In this document: positions 1 to 9,369 of the stretch, piece by piece | Position numbering within the stretch: the stretch's first letter is position 1 | Layout: each line of letters opens with the position of its first letter | Source of the DNA: RUG572 sp964386385 | Lineage (GTDB): Bacteria > Verrucomicrobiota > Kiritimatiellia > RFP12 > UBA1067 | Assembly (NCBI GenBank): GCA_964386385.1 | Contig: CAYLRN010000001.1 | Span: 264,482 to 328,481, forward strand | Direction of reading: 5' to 3' | Length of the DNA: 64,000 bases | Notes under the pieces: generated by a model | What the model was told of the DNA's origin: nothing | Database searches by the model: none | The model's input: the letters and a program-made list of their open reading frames with translations, nothing else | Program-made: the position numbers and the translations under genes

Positions 1-569
1 TCCTGGACGTTGCCGCCGGACTGGCCCATCATGCCGAGCATGAACACCGCGATTTCGCCAGGGGCGGACAGCAGCTGCCGGACGACGCCCTCCATCGATT
101 CGGCGCATCCGCGCGAATTGCCGTCGTTGACGGAGAACTCGACACCCACCACGTCCGGCTTCTTGGAGAGGACGTCGCGCGAAAGGTAGAACGCCGCCAG
201 TTCCGAGCCGGTGGCGCCGATGCCGCAGTTGACGTATTCCACCGTCGCGTTCGGAAAGGCTCGCCGCCATCCGGCCGCCATTCTCTCGCCCCAGCGGAAT
301 TCCGGCTTGGACGCGCAGGCGCCTCCCGTTATCGAGCCGCCGATCGTGACGATGCGAATCCTCTCGCCGCGCGCAAGGCGCAGCCAGACGCGGTCGAACC
401 GCGCCATGTCCCCCCTGTACAGGACGGAGCGCGGGCTGATGGCGTCAAGGGCGGGCGTCGCCGTTCCGGACGCGAACGCCCCTGGGAGTTCGGGCAGCCA
501 TGGCGACGTTTCCGCCATTGACGAGACGGCCAGTGAACAGGTCAGAAGGATTGCGAATGCGTTTTTCAT
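1..569 (-). CDS. SGNH/GDSL-family esterase, exported, cut by the left window edge
   Basis: Only the first 189 residues are present; the gene runs off the left edge. An N-terminal signal peptide (about residues 1-19, ending in Ser-Met-Ala) indicates export. The SGNH hydrolase blocks are recognisable: block I GGSIT at residues 77-81 with the nucleophile Ser79, block II around Gly116-Gly121, and block III SVND at 146-149 with the oxyanion Asn148. The Asp/His block lies outside the window. Such enzymes often deacetylate polysaccharides, but the substrate cannot be read here. The start codon is the first ATG that gives a signal peptide, and no clear Shine-Dalgarno site precedes it. It follows the pyruvate oxidoreductase gene on the same strand after 61 bp, which hold a short weak hairpin. 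Confidence 0.85.
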   Translation of the reverse strand, partial: MKNAFAILLTCSLAVSSMAETSPWLPELPGAFASGTATPALDAISPRSVLYRGDMARFDRVWLRLARGERIRIVTIGGSITGGACASKPEFRWGERMAAGWRRAFPNATVEYVNCGIGATGSELAAFYLSRDVLSKKPDVVGVEFSVNDGNSRGCAESMEGVVRQLLSAPGEIAVFMLGMMGQSGGNVQ

Positions 570-630
570 GAGCGGGTGTGGAATGCTGCAGAGCATTGGC
601 GTTTTGCGTTTCATGAATGGGACGAACGTT

Positions 631-3600
631 TCAGAGAAGCCCGGCGAGGCGTTCCAGGACAGACCAGTTGCGGCGGTAGCCCTCCTCGGCGGAGGCGAGA
701 AGCTCCTTCGCGCCGTCGGGATTCGTCTTGAAGAGCGACTTGAAGCGGTTCTCGTCAAGGGCGGTTTCGGCGAAAGACTTCGAGGGCGCGTGGCAGTCGA
801 GCCGAAGCGGAGGCCGGCCGGTGCCGACGAGCGCGGGGTTGTAGCGGAAGAGCGGGAAATGCCCCGTATCGACGGCCACCTTCTGCCGCTCGAAGCCGCC
901 CGCCATGTCGATGCCGTGCGCCACGCAGTGCGCGTAGGCGATTACGAGCGCGGGGCCGTCGTAGGCGTCCGCCTCCGCAAGGGCCTTGAGGGCCGCCTGC
1001 GGATTCGCGCCGAGGGAGATCTGCGCAACGTAGACGTTGCCGTAGGTGAGTGCCATCTCGCCGAGGTTCTTCTTCATCGCGGGCTTGCCGGAGACGGCGA
1101 ACTTCGCCACGGCGCCCTTCGGCGTCGCCTTGGAGGCCTGTCCGCCCGTGTTGGAGTAGACTTCGCTGTCCAGCACGAGGATTTTCACGTTGCGCCCGCT
1201 GGCGATCACGTGGTCGAGCCCGCCGTAGCCGATGTCGTAGGCCCAGCCGTCGCCGCCGACGAGCCAGATGGACTTGCGGACAAGATAGTCCGCCTCCGCG
1301 CGCAGGGCGCGGCAGTTGACGCACGGCCTTCCGGCGAGGCGATCCTTCAGTTCCGCGACGGCGGCGCGCATCTCCTCCACGCCGGCGGGCGTGGACTGGT
1401 CGATCGCCTCGATCCGCGCGCAAAGCGACTTGAGCGCGTCCGGCGCGTGGTCGCTCGCGGCGATGTGGCGCACGACCTCATGGGCGTGGGCGGCAAGGCG
1501 GTCGCACGTCACGCGCATCCCAAGACCGTACTCGGCGTTGTCCTCGAAGAGCGAATTGCCCCATGCGACGCCCCTGCCGTCCTTGCGCGCGCAATATGGC
1601 GCGGTCGGAAGGTTGCCGGCGTAGACGCTGGAGCAGCCGGTCGCGTTCGCAATCTGGAGGCGTTCGCCGCAGAGCTGCGTGAGGAGACGCAGATAGGGCG
1701 CTTCGCCGCAGCCGGCGCAGGCGCCGCTGAACTCGAAGAGCGGCTGCTTGAGCTGGACGTCCGCGTAGCTGGAGACGTCGAGCTTCGCGGGGTCGGCTTC
1801 CGGGAGGGAGAGGAAGAACTTCCAGTTCGCGGCGTCGGCGGCGGCCATCGGGTCCTGCCGCGTCATCGCGAGAGCGCCCTTCTTCGCGGCGGGACAGCTG
1901 GAGACGCAGAGGCCGCAGCCCGTGCAGTCGGCCGTGGAGCAGGTCACGGAGACGAATCCGCCGAGGGACTTCAGCTTTGGCGTCTTCGCGGGCGCGGACT
2001 TGAACGTCTCCGGCGCGGAGGCGAGGTCTCGCGGCGCGACGGCCTTCATGCGCAAGGCGGCGTGGGGGCAGCTGCCGACGCAACGTCCGCACTGGACGCA
2101 GGCCGCCGGATTCCAGACGGGCACTTCGGAGGCGATGCCACGCTTCTCCCACTGCGTCGTCGCAAGCGGCCACGTTCCGTCGTCCGGCACCTTCGAGACC
2201 GGCAGCTCGTCGCCGGCGAGCCCCAGCATCTTCGCCGTAACCTCGCGCACGAACTCTGGCGCCTCGGCGGGGACTATCGGCTTCATCGGGCAATCGCCCG
2301 ACGGCGCGGGGACAAGGCCGACGTCCACCTTGCGGATGCCGTCCGCAGCGGCGTCGATGCAGGCGACGTTCTTCGCCACCACGTCCGCGCCCTTCCGGGA
2401 GTACGTCCGCTCGACCGCCTCCTTCAGGCAGGCGATCGCCTCGTCCGGCGGCAGGATGCCGCTGATGCGGAAGAACGCGGCCTGCATGACGGTGTTGATG
2501 CGAGAGCCCATGCCGGCCGCGCGGGCGATGGCCTCGGCGTCGATAACGTAGAAGTTGAGGGACTTCTCGCGGATCGTCCGGCGCACCGGGTCGGGCAGAT
2601 GCGCCCCGACGTCGTCCGGGCCGTAGGGCGAGGCGAGGAGGAACGTCCCCTTCTCGGCGATACCGCCCAGAACGTCGTACTTGGAGAGGAACGCGAAGTG
2701 GTGGCAGGCGACGAAGTTCGGATGGGCGCAGAGGTATGGGCTGCGGATCGGCTCCGGGCCGAAGCGCAGATGCGAGACGGTGATGCCGCCGGCCTTTTTC
2801 GAGTCGTAGACGAAATAGCCCTGCGCGTAAAAGTCCGTGTGCGAGCCGATGATCTTGATCGAATTCTTGTTCGCGCCAACCGTGCCGTCGGAGCCGAGGC
2901 CCCAGAAGACGCCCTCGTGGCGGCCGACGTGGCCAATCGCGAAGCCGTCGGCCGGCGGGATCGAGCGGCCGGTGAGGTCGTCCTCCACGCCAATCGCGTA
3001 GCCGTCCTTCGGCTGCGCGGCGGCCATGTTGTCGAAGACGGCCTTCGCGTGGCGCGGGGTGAACTCCTTTCCGCCCAGCGCGTAGCGCGCTGCGTAGACG
3101 GCGGGGCGCGCGCCCGTCCGCGTCCCATCGCGGAACGCGCGGTCGATCGTCGTGGCGACGTCGAGGTAGAGCGGTTCGCCCGCGCTGCCGCATTCCTTCG
3201 TGCGGTCGAGGACGGTAATCGATTCGGCGGTGGACGGCAGGACGGCGAGGAACGCCTCCCGCGCGAACGGGCGGTAGAGGCGCACGGCCACGACGCCCAC
3301 GCTCTCGCCGCGGCGGTTCATCTCCTCCACCGTCTCGCGCACGGTCTCGACGCCGCTCGCCATCGCGACCACAACGCGCTTCGCGTCCGGCGCGCCGTAG
3401 TAGTCGAAGATGCGGTAGGCGCGTCCGGTCAGGCGGGCGAGGTCGTCCATCTTGCGTTGGACGATCGCGGGCGTCCTGTCGTAGTACGGGTTCTGCGCCT
3501 CGCGGCCCTGGAAGTAGACGTCCGAGTTCTGGACGGTGCCGCGGAAGACGGGATGCTCCGGGGACAGTCCGCGCGCGCGCTGGGCGGCCACGGCGTCGTC

Positions 3601-4185
3601 GTCTATCATCGCCCGAATCGTCTCGACCGGCAGTTCGTCGATCTTCTGCACTTCGTGCGACGTGCGGAAGCCGTCGAAGAAGTGGAGGAACGGGACGCGG
3701 GCCTCAAGCGTGGCGGCGTGGGCGACGAGGGCGAGGTCCTGCGCCTCCTGGACGCTGGCGGACGCCAGCATCGCAAATCCGGTCTGCCGGCAGGCCATCA
3801 CGTCGGAATGGTCGCCGAAGATGCACGTGCCGTTGACGGCGAGCGCGCGGGCGGCCACGTGGAGGACGCCCGGCAGGAGCTCGCCGGCGATGCGGTAGAG
3901 GTTGGGAATCATCAGCAGAAGCCCCTGCGAGCTCGTGAACGTCGTCGCGAGGGCGCCCGTCCCGAGGGCGCCGTGGAACGCGCCGGCGACGCCGCCCTCG
4001 CTCTGCATCTCCACGATTTCGGGAACCGTGCCCCAGATGTTCCTCTCGTGACCGGCGGACAGCTCGTCCGCGCGTTCGCCCATGGGGGAGGAGGGCGTGA
4101 TCGGGTAGATGACGGCGAGGTCGCTGCACGCGTACGCGACGCGCGCGACGGCCTGATTGGCGTCCACGGTGGCTTTCATGTCCAT
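631..4185 (-). CDS. nifJ: Pyruvate:ferredoxin (flavodoxin) oxidoreductase, single-chain
   Basis: A cytoplasmic enzyme that converts pyruvate and CoA to acetyl-CoA and CO2 with reduction of ferredoxin, central to anaerobic metabolism. At 1184 residues it has the usual length of the fused homodimeric type. Visible parts in order are the N-terminal TPP-pyrimidine domain, the gamma domain, two 4Fe-4S clusters (CVQCGRCVGSCP near residue 695 and CTGCGLCVSSCP near 755), the CAGCGEAP segment near 825 and the TPP-phosphate motif GDGWAYDIGYGG near 980. Translation may begin at the first ATG or at the second, two codons later. The gene stands alone between oppositely spaced neighbours and has an extended -10 box about 45 bp upstream. 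A long open frame lies antisense to it and is only a high-GC shadow. Confidence 0.97.
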   Translation of the reverse strand: MDMKATVDANQAVARVAYACSDLAVIYPITPSSPMGERADELSAGHERNIWGTVPEIVEMQSEGGVAGAFHGALGTGALATTFTSSQGLLLMIPNLYRIAGELLPGVLHVAARALAVNGTCIFGDHSDVMACRQTGFAMLASASVQEAQDLALVAHAATLEARVPFLHFFDGFRTSHEVQKIDELPVETIRAMIDDDAVAAQRARGLSPEHPVFRGTVQNSDVYFQGREAQNPYYDRTPAIVQRKMDDLARLTGRAYRIFDYYGAPDAKRVVVAMASGVETVRETVEEMNRRGESVGVVAVRLYRPFAREAFLAVLPSTAESITVLDRTKECGSAGEPLYLDVATTIDRAFRDGTRTGARPAVYAARYALGGKEFTPRHAKAVFDNMAAAQPKDGYAIGVEDDLTGRSIPPADGFAIGHVGRHEGVFWGLGSDGTVGANKNSIKIIGSHTDFYAQGYFVYDSKKAGGITVSHLRFGPEPIRSPYLCAHPNFVACHHFAFLSKYDVLGGIAEKGTFLLASPYGPDDVGAHLPDPVRRTIREKSLNFYVIDAEAIARAAGMGSRINTVMQAAFFRISGILPPDEAIACLKEAVERTYSRKGADVVAKNVACIDAAADGIRKVDVGLVPAPSGDCPMKPIVPAEAPEFVREVTAKMLGLAGDELPVSKVPDDGTWPLATTQWEKRGIASEVPVWNPAACVQCGRCVGSCPHAALRMKAVAPRDLASAPETFKSAPAKTPKLKSLGGFVSVTCSTADCTGCGLCVSSCPAAKKGALAMTRQDPMAAADAANWKFFLSLPEADPAKLDVSSYADVQLKQPLFEFSGACAGCGEAPYLRLLTQLCGERLQIANATGCSSVYAGNLPTAPYCARKDGRGVAWGNSLFEDNAEYGLGMRVTCDRLAAHAHEVVRHIAASDHAPDALKSLCARIEAIDQSTPAGVEEMRAAVAELKDRLAGRPCVNCRALRAEADYLVRKSIWLVGGDGWAYDIGYGGLDHVIASGRNVKILVLDSEVYSNTGGQASKATPKGAVAKFAVSGKPAMKKNLGEMALTYGNVYVAQISLGANPQAALKALAEADAYDGPALVIAYAHCVAHGIDMAGGFERQKVAVDTGHFPLFRYNPALVGTGRPPLRLDCHAPSKSFAETALDENRFKSLFKTNPDGAKELLASAEEGYRRNWSVLERLAGLL

Positions 4186-4228
4186 CTTTCTCGTTTGAAG
4201 ATTCCAGCGAATTAAAAAACGAGGGGAT

Positions 4229-4234
4229 AGTATA
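4229..4234 (-). promoter_or_regulatory. Extended -10 box for the pyruvate:ferredoxin oxidoreductase gene
   Basis: On the minus strand the sequence reads TGATATACT, an extended -10 element (TGN plus TATACT) 43 nt before the ATG. No good -35 hexamer is visible at 16-18 bp. This is inferred from motif match only. Confidence 0.45.
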
Positions 4235-4297
4235 TCAAGAATCGGAAGGACTGTGCCGAATTATTTGATTCTCCGCCGAACTGCGGCGGGGCGGCAT

Positions 4298-7252
4298 CTA
4301 GTCCTCCACCCTGATGGAGGAGATGGCGAAGCCGTGCGTCTCGCCCGCGGTCTTCGGGAAGAGCCATCTGCCGAAGCAGAAGTTGAATGCGTCGACCTTG
4401 CGGACGTCCGGCCTTTCAGTCTCCGGGATCGGCGGCAGCCCCCACTGCGAGAAGTAGCGGAGTGACGCGACCGGCACGCGGATTTCGCGCCATTCGCGCG
4501 TAAGCGGAATTATCGTCCCCCAGACGCGGCCGTCGTTCTGGCAGAACGCGACTTCCAGTTTGTCGGTGTGGGGGAACGTGGCGCGGGCGCGGACGACGAT
4601 CGTCCTGCCGGGGCCGCACGACGGGAATGCGCGGAGGAGGTTCGCCGTGTCCGCGGCCGTCTTCAGGCCGGTGCTGTCGCCCGCGTCATCCGCAAAGCCG
4701 CTCTTCCAGCACTGGAACGCCGGCTCGCCGCGGTCGTCCTGGACCAGGGACTTGCCGTCGCCGCGCGTGAGCGAGGCGCGCATCATGCGGGCGGGGTCGA
4801 GCAGCTCCCACTCCGACGGCTTTGCGCGGAGATGGAGCGGAAGGCACACCTCCGCCTCGACGCATTCGACGTTCCTTATTATGACGCGCTGCGCGGGTAC
4901 TGTCCTGTCCGGCCAGAGCCACGCCCCCGTCAGCACGGAAATCCCCTTGACGCGCTCCCACGGACGCTCCTCGGCGGGTCCGCCCCAGAGCGGGACAATC
5001 CTGTCCGGCCCGAAGACGATCCTGCCGCGTCCCGGCCGCACCGCCGCGTTCACGCCGAACCCGCCCCGGTCAAGCCTGAAGCCGACTTCAAAGCGCGCCT
5101 CCCCAGCGGAGAGGTTTTCGACGTCAAGGACAATCGCCGTCGGCCCCTTTGCCCGCCGGAGTTTCGGCAAATCGGCCTCGAATCCACCGCAGGCGCCCTT
5201 CACGTCCGACTTCTCGCTTCGCAGCTCGAACGCGCCGTCCGCGCGCCGCGCGACGTTGACGGAAACGCCGTTCGCGCTCCTGCGGATTGCGGCGCCGGAC
5301 GGCGGGAGCAGCGAAGCCGGAACTGCGCCCTTGCGCGGAATCGCGATTGTCGCCTCCTCCGTCCGGACTGCGGGGACGGCGATGCGCCCGTGCGGCCCCG
5401 CGACGTCGGCGCGGACGCCCCATGCGCCGGCGGACATTCCCGCCGTGCCGAGCAGTCCGTTCGCCGGAATCGCCCCGACCGTCCGGCACGACCCGTCGGC
5501 GCAGTTCACGAAGTGCAGCGCGGCGTTCGTAGCGCAATGCGTCTCCATCTCAAATGGCAGGTCCTTTCCGACTGCCCACTGGCGCGGGACTTCAAGCGTC
5601 GCGCGCGTCGCGGGCTTTTCCGGCGGCGGCGCGATGAACGGCGGGACGTCGGCGGCGAGGGCGGCGGCGAAGTCCTCCGCCGCCGGCGCGTCGCGCGTGA
5701 CGACATAGTCGCCGGGCGGAAGGACGGCGGAGGAGTCGCCCTGCGCGGCGAAGCGGCGGGAACGGTCGGCGATGGCGGTGGCGCGCCAGTTCGCGCCGAG
5801 GCCGGGCAGACGGAGCGTGACGCGGGGACTGTCGGGCAGGACGATCCGCTTCACGACGACGTTGCGCCCGGTGTACGGGTCCGCCGTCTCGAATATGCTC
5901 GGATAGAGCTGGAGACGCCAGACGCCCGGCGCCGCGCGGTCGAGGAAGTACGCGCCGCTGCCGGTGGAGGCGGCGACGGACGACGAGCCGCAGCCCCAAA
6001 CGCGGCGCAGCGCGGCGGCGTCCGGCGGCGGCGTGACCGGATCGTTCGTGTAGTAGTAGGCGTCCGTCCCGGCGTACTCCGAAAGATCGCGCTCGCCGTC
6101 GACGCGGAAAGGCGGGAAGTGGATGGAGCGCGCGTCGGGCGCGTATGCGCATCCACGCGGGACGCGGCGGAAGACCTCGGCCATTATCGCGATGGAGAGG
6201 GCCTTGCGCGGGGTGTAGACCAGGTTGAGGTAGTGCGTCATCCAGTTGCGGTTGAAGTTCGCCAGGCACATGGGGTCGTACTGGAACATGGACGCCACCT
6301 GGACGCCCTCGGAGCGGAAGAGGCGGCCGAGGGCGGGATACATGTAGGAGCCGGGGGTGTCGGCCGCGTCGAACTCGTAGACCATCTTCGCCTTTCGGGA
6401 GAGGGCCGCCGGATTCTCGTGGAAAGTGGAGGCGCGGATGCGGCCGAGCTGCGAGCCGCGCAGGGCGTGTCCGGCGACAAGACCGGTCGGATAGTAGACG
6501 CCCGTGGCGCCATCGGCGCGGGACGCTCCCACGGCGGCGGCGCGGCCGAGCCAGGCGTTGTAGAAGACCGGCTTCTTCGTGCCGCCGGCGCGAAGTCCGT
6601 CCACAAGGGCGTTGACGTACCCGGTCACCTTCCCGTCCGGCCAGCCGGCGGGATAGATCGGCTCGTTGATGCACTCGAACGCGAGGATTGACGGCTCGTC
6701 GGCGTAGCGATGGCCGGTGAAGGAGTTGACGCGCTCGGCGAAGTTTTTGAGGAAGCGGGACTGGATTCGCCATGCGTTCGTGCTGGACGTCATCTCGCGC
6801 ATCGGGAAGCGGTCGGAAAAGCCGTCGGTCGGCCCGGCGCCGGCAGACCACCAGGCGATGGGGGTGAAGACCATGTAGAGGCCGTTCGTGGCGCAGATGG
6901 CGACAAGCTCGTCCATGAGGCGGGCGTGCTCGTTCTCGACAAAGCCTCCGTCCGGCGTGGAGAACTGGCGCTCGAAGCAGTGGATGCGGACGCAGCCGAG
7001 TCCGAGGCGGCGGAAGTGGGCGACGTCCTGGCGCATGACGGCGGGGATGTCGGCGCCGAGGCGCCTCAGTTCGGCGTGGTCGATAGCGAACGGCGGATAG
7101 TAGTTGACGCCGACGATGGCGACTTCGGAATTGTCGTCCGCCCAGCGGAGGACGCCGTCCGCGTCCACCTGCGCGGCGCGATCGGCGGGCTGCACGGCGG
7201 CGGCGCACATGGCCGCCGCGGCCGCAAGAATCGAAACGGCGCATTTCTTCAT
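4298..7252 (-). CDS. Large exported glycoside hydrolase, GH5-like clan A TIM barrel
   Basis: An exported protein of 984 residues. A signal peptide (MKKCAVSILAAAAAMCAAA) is followed by a TIM-barrel catalytic domain to about residue 370. The acid/base glutamate is in ECINEP near residue 196, after strand 4, and a likely nucleophile is in VYEFDA near 290, the arrangement of clan GH-A enzymes. The remaining 600 residues are beta-rich and probably carbohydrate-binding or accessory modules, with no family recognised. The specific substrate is unknown, although the NEP motif supports a beta-glycan or mannan. The ATG at 7252 is chosen because GGAG lies 7 nt upstream and it starts the signal peptide. 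An in-frame ATG at 7267 lies exactly 7 nt after a -10 box and could start a leaderless form. Confidence 0.75.
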   Translation of the reverse strand: MKKCAVSILAAAAAMCAAAVQPADRAAQVDADGVLRWADDNSEVAIVGVNYYPPFAIDHAELRRLGADIPAVMRQDVAHFRRLGLGCVRIHCFERQFSTPDGGFVENEHARLMDELVAICATNGLYMVFTPIAWWSAGAGPTDGFSDRFPMREMTSSTNAWRIQSRFLKNFAERVNSFTGHRYADEPSILAFECINEPIYPAGWPDGKVTGYVNALVDGLRAGGTKKPVFYNAWLGRAAAVGASRADGATGVYYPTGLVAGHALRGSQLGRIRASTFHENPAALSRKAKMVYEFDAADTPGSYMYPALGRLFRSEGVQVASMFQYDPMCLANFNRNWMTHYLNLVYTPRKALSIAIMAEVFRRVPRGCAYAPDARSIHFPPFRVDGERDLSEYAGTDAYYYTNDPVTPPPDAAALRRVWGCGSSSVAASTGSGAYFLDRAAPGVWRLQLYPSIFETADPYTGRNVVVKRIVLPDSPRVTLRLPGLGANWRATAIADRSRRFAAQGDSSAVLPPGDYVVTRDAPAAEDFAAALAADVPPFIAPPPEKPATRATLEVPRQWAVGKDLPFEMETHCATNAALHFVNCADGSCRTVGAIPANGLLGTAGMSAGAWGVRADVAGPHGRIAVPAVRTEEATIAIPRKGAVPASLLPPSGAAIRRSANGVSVNVARRADGAFELRSEKSDVKGACGGFEADLPKLRRAKGPTAIVLDVENLSAGEARFEVGFRLDRGGFGVNAAVRPGRGRIVFGPDRIVPLWGGPAEERPWERVKGISVLTGAWLWPDRTVPAQRVIIRNVECVEAEVCLPLHLRAKPSEWELLDPARMMRASLTRGDGKSLVQDDRGEPAFQCWKSGFADDAGDSTGLKTAADTANLLRAFPSCGPGRTIVVRARATFPHTDKLEVAFCQNDGRVWGTIIPLTREWREIRVPVASLRYFSQWGLPPIPETERPDVRKVDAFNFCFGRWLFPKTAGETHGFAISSIRVED

Positions 7253-7274
7253 TGCATTCTCCGCCATGCTGCAC

Positions 7275-7304
7275 ATTGTACCACTTCCTAGCGCTTTGGC
7301 TCAA
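7275..7304 (-). promoter_or_regulatory. Sigma-70-type promoter of the large glycoside hydrolase
   Basis: On the minus strand there is TTGAGC, an 18-bp spacer, then TACAAT preceded by TGG (extended -10). It overlaps the 3' end of the upstream gene. Transcription starting about 7 nt downstream would fall on the ATG at 7267. Confidence 0.6.
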
Positions 7305-8208
7305 GATTCGTGTCGTTAGGGGCAGGATTGAAGTGCGACGACATCTTCAGGCGAATGAGATGGTTAAAGCCTTCGCGTATCATTCCGTAATGCGCAAAGG
7401 TCACTTGCCCCAGTTCATTTGTCCGCGTACGGACACGATATACCAGATACTCATCCTTTGCAAGTCGGACGTCGTTCGTAATGGCCGAAGCAGTCCGCCC
7501 AAAGCGCAAATGCAGTTCCTTCTCGTATTCGGCCGTCTCGTCCGCATGGTATGCGTATTTGAAACGGCTACAAGGGAACTTGAGTCGCTCCCGATAGAAG
7601 CCATCGGCGCAGTTCGGAAACATCATGCGGAGATTGTTTGAAAATTCCGTTGGCGCCCTCTCGCCGCGGCGCTCCTCGAAGACAACGTGAACGTCGCCAT
7701 GCCGGCCTTTTCCGAATGGCGGACACCAGTCAAAGCGTTCCATGTCAAAACGCAGGACTTCGTTTGTCGCCGGATAGGGCATCCCCGCATTGCCGCGGTG
7801 CAGCATTTTTACAGGTTTCCGGACAGCTCTGACCACTATGTTCTCGTGCTTCACTGAATCCGCCCACTTTCGCGTTTTGGCGACGACTTCATGGGGAAGT
7901 TCCTGCGCCATGCAATGGGCAACCGTTTCATAAAAGCCGTTCTTTCGCACCGCGACATTGTACGTCCCGATGCACGCGCGCGACTTTGCCACATACCGTC
8001 CTTCCGAATCGGCAATCCCCGCACAGACCTCTTCGCGCATCGGGTCGACTAGGAAACAGACCCGCACCTCCGCGTTTGAGACGGACAGTCCATCCTCGTC
8101 TTTGACGGAAATGACGACGTCTATGGCCGCGCCGTCGGTAAACGGATTGTATGCGGCGTATGCGCCAATGGAAAGCAATGCCGTCAAAATGAAAAAGGCC
8201 GACTTCAT
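7288..8208 (-). CDS. Exported protein of unknown function with an Ig-like regulatory fold
   Basis: A 306-residue protein with a cleavable signal peptide (about residues 1-18, ending IGAYA). The segment from residue 30 to 100 (VVISVKDEDGLSVSNAEVRV, then a GRYVAKS-type turn and a Tyr-Asn-Val-Ala-Val strand) looks like a carboxypeptidase-regulatory or Cna-B-like beta-sandwich. The rest is unrecognised and rich in Arg, Phe and Tyr. The start overlaps the stop of the upstream hydrolase gene as ATGA, so the two are probably translationally coupled and related in function. The function is unknown. Confidence 0.75.
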   Translation of the reverse strand: MKSAFFILTALLSIGAYAAYNPFTDGAAIDVVISVKDEDGLSVSNAEVRVCFLVDPMREEVCAGIADSEGRYVAKSRACIGTYNVAVRKNGFYETVAHCMAQELPHEVVAKTRKWADSVKHENIVVRAVRKPVKMLHRGNAGMPYPATNEVLRFDMERFDWCPPFGKGRHGDVHVVFEERRGERAPTEFSNNLRMMFPNCADGFYRERLKFPCSRFKYAYHADETAEYEKELHLRFGRTASAITNDVRLAKDEYLVYRVRTRTNELGQVTFAHYGMIREGFNHLIRLKMSSHFNPAPNDTNLEPKR

Positions 8209-9358
8209 TTCAGCTTTCCCTCCGCGACAATGCGCATGAATATGGCATGCGTGAAAAAATAAGACACGTTCTTGATGTCAGAGTGGAGAACTCTCCCTCT
8301 GAAATCGCTGATCCGTCCCGCCAATTCATATCCGTTCGGGAGCATTTCCGCGTCGTTCATGTCAATTGACGGAATTCCAGAAGAAGTGAGGTCTGTGACA
8401 CCCACCGCTGGTGAAAGCGCGGGAATGCCCTGCGCAAGATGAAAGTCCAACTCCATCCGCGCATTGTCCGCATCGTTCATGGAAATCGGATTCAACATGA
8501 ACACAGTGTTGGTTCTGAAGACGGATGCGTCGTCCACAGCATTGGCGTTTTCGGCAGACCATTTCCTAAGACCGAACGAAGTCCGGCCCCCCCCCATCCA
8601 GACCAATCGGTCGTGCCAAAGCGATTGACAAGGTCTTTCTGCCCTTTGAGTATTTCCTGCTTATGCCATGCCCATCTGCCTTTGGTACTGCTGTCGCCGG
8701 CGCCGGCAAGAACAGGAGGGTTGTGCGCAATCGTGTAGATTTCCAGGACCTCATCGCCAGAGGAGTAGAAATTGACCGCAACTCGCGCAACGTCCACAAA
8801 ACGTCCCTTCCACGTCAGCCGGCTTCGCGCATCCCCATCCGCAAACAGTTCATGCCATTTCGCCGTCCAGCAGACGTTCGTGTAGTCCATCCAGTCGTCG
8901 TGGACGAGCCTGTTCTCTGGCGAATCGTCGGCAAGCGACGAGTCGAACGCCTCGGACGGAATGGCAGAATTGAGCATGATCAGTTTCTCGACCTGCATTC
9001 CGTAGTCCTGTATCGCCGCAGCGGCGACCATCGTGCCGAGACTGTGCGCGATGACGACGCGACGGCCGGGAATCGAGTTCACTTGCGGCGCAAGGCGCGC
9101 TGCGGTCACGAATGCGTTGGAGACATTCTCATGGTAGTTGTACGACGGTCCGATGTTCGATTCCCACACCACCGGGAAGAACTCCATGTCCGCGCCCGCC
9201 TGCCAAAGGCGCTTGAACATTTCCGCCGCCCATGCCTGCGCGTCCTGTTCGCTGACATTTGCGCCATGAATGAAGAAGACACTGGCCTTTTCCGCGTGGG
9301 CGACGAAAACGGACATGAAGTACAGGAAGCAAATCGCCATCATGCGGGTCATCTTCAT
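8205..9358 (-). pseudogene. Exported alpha/beta hydrolase gene, frameshifted at a 9-G run
   Basis: The 5' part (start 9358) encodes a signal peptide and an alpha/beta-hydrolase core: FFIHGANV early, then the nucleophile elbow IAHSLGTMVA near residue 93. Reading continues to the run of nine G (plus-strand C at 8587-8595). There the original frame runs on into an unrelated, soon-terminated tail. A second frame, one base back, continues for about 130 residues to a stop that overlaps the next start as ATGA. One extra G (ten instead of nine) would restore a single 384-residue protein. The cause may be a sequencing error, a real mutation, phase variation or slippage. GGGGG lies about 7 nt before the start, and an in-frame ATG at 9373 overlaps the upstream stop. 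Confidence 0.75.
8587..8595. repeat. Nine-base C/G homopolymer inside a coding region
   Basis: A run of nine C on the plus strand (G on the coding strand) is the exact point where the reading frame of the alpha/beta hydrolase breaks. Such tracts are prone to polymerase slippage and to sequencing miscalls. Confidence 0.9.
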
Positions 9359-9369
9359 TGCATCCCCCG

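Noticed and set aside
570..630. A terminator between the pyruvate oxidoreductase and SGNH genes
   Set aside because: Only a short AATGCT stem with no U tract is present.
211..4215. A 1334-codon open frame on the plus strand
   Set aside because: It is antisense to the pyruvate:ferredoxin oxidoreductase, is full of Arg, Gly and Ala, and matches no family; high GC makes such shadow frames.
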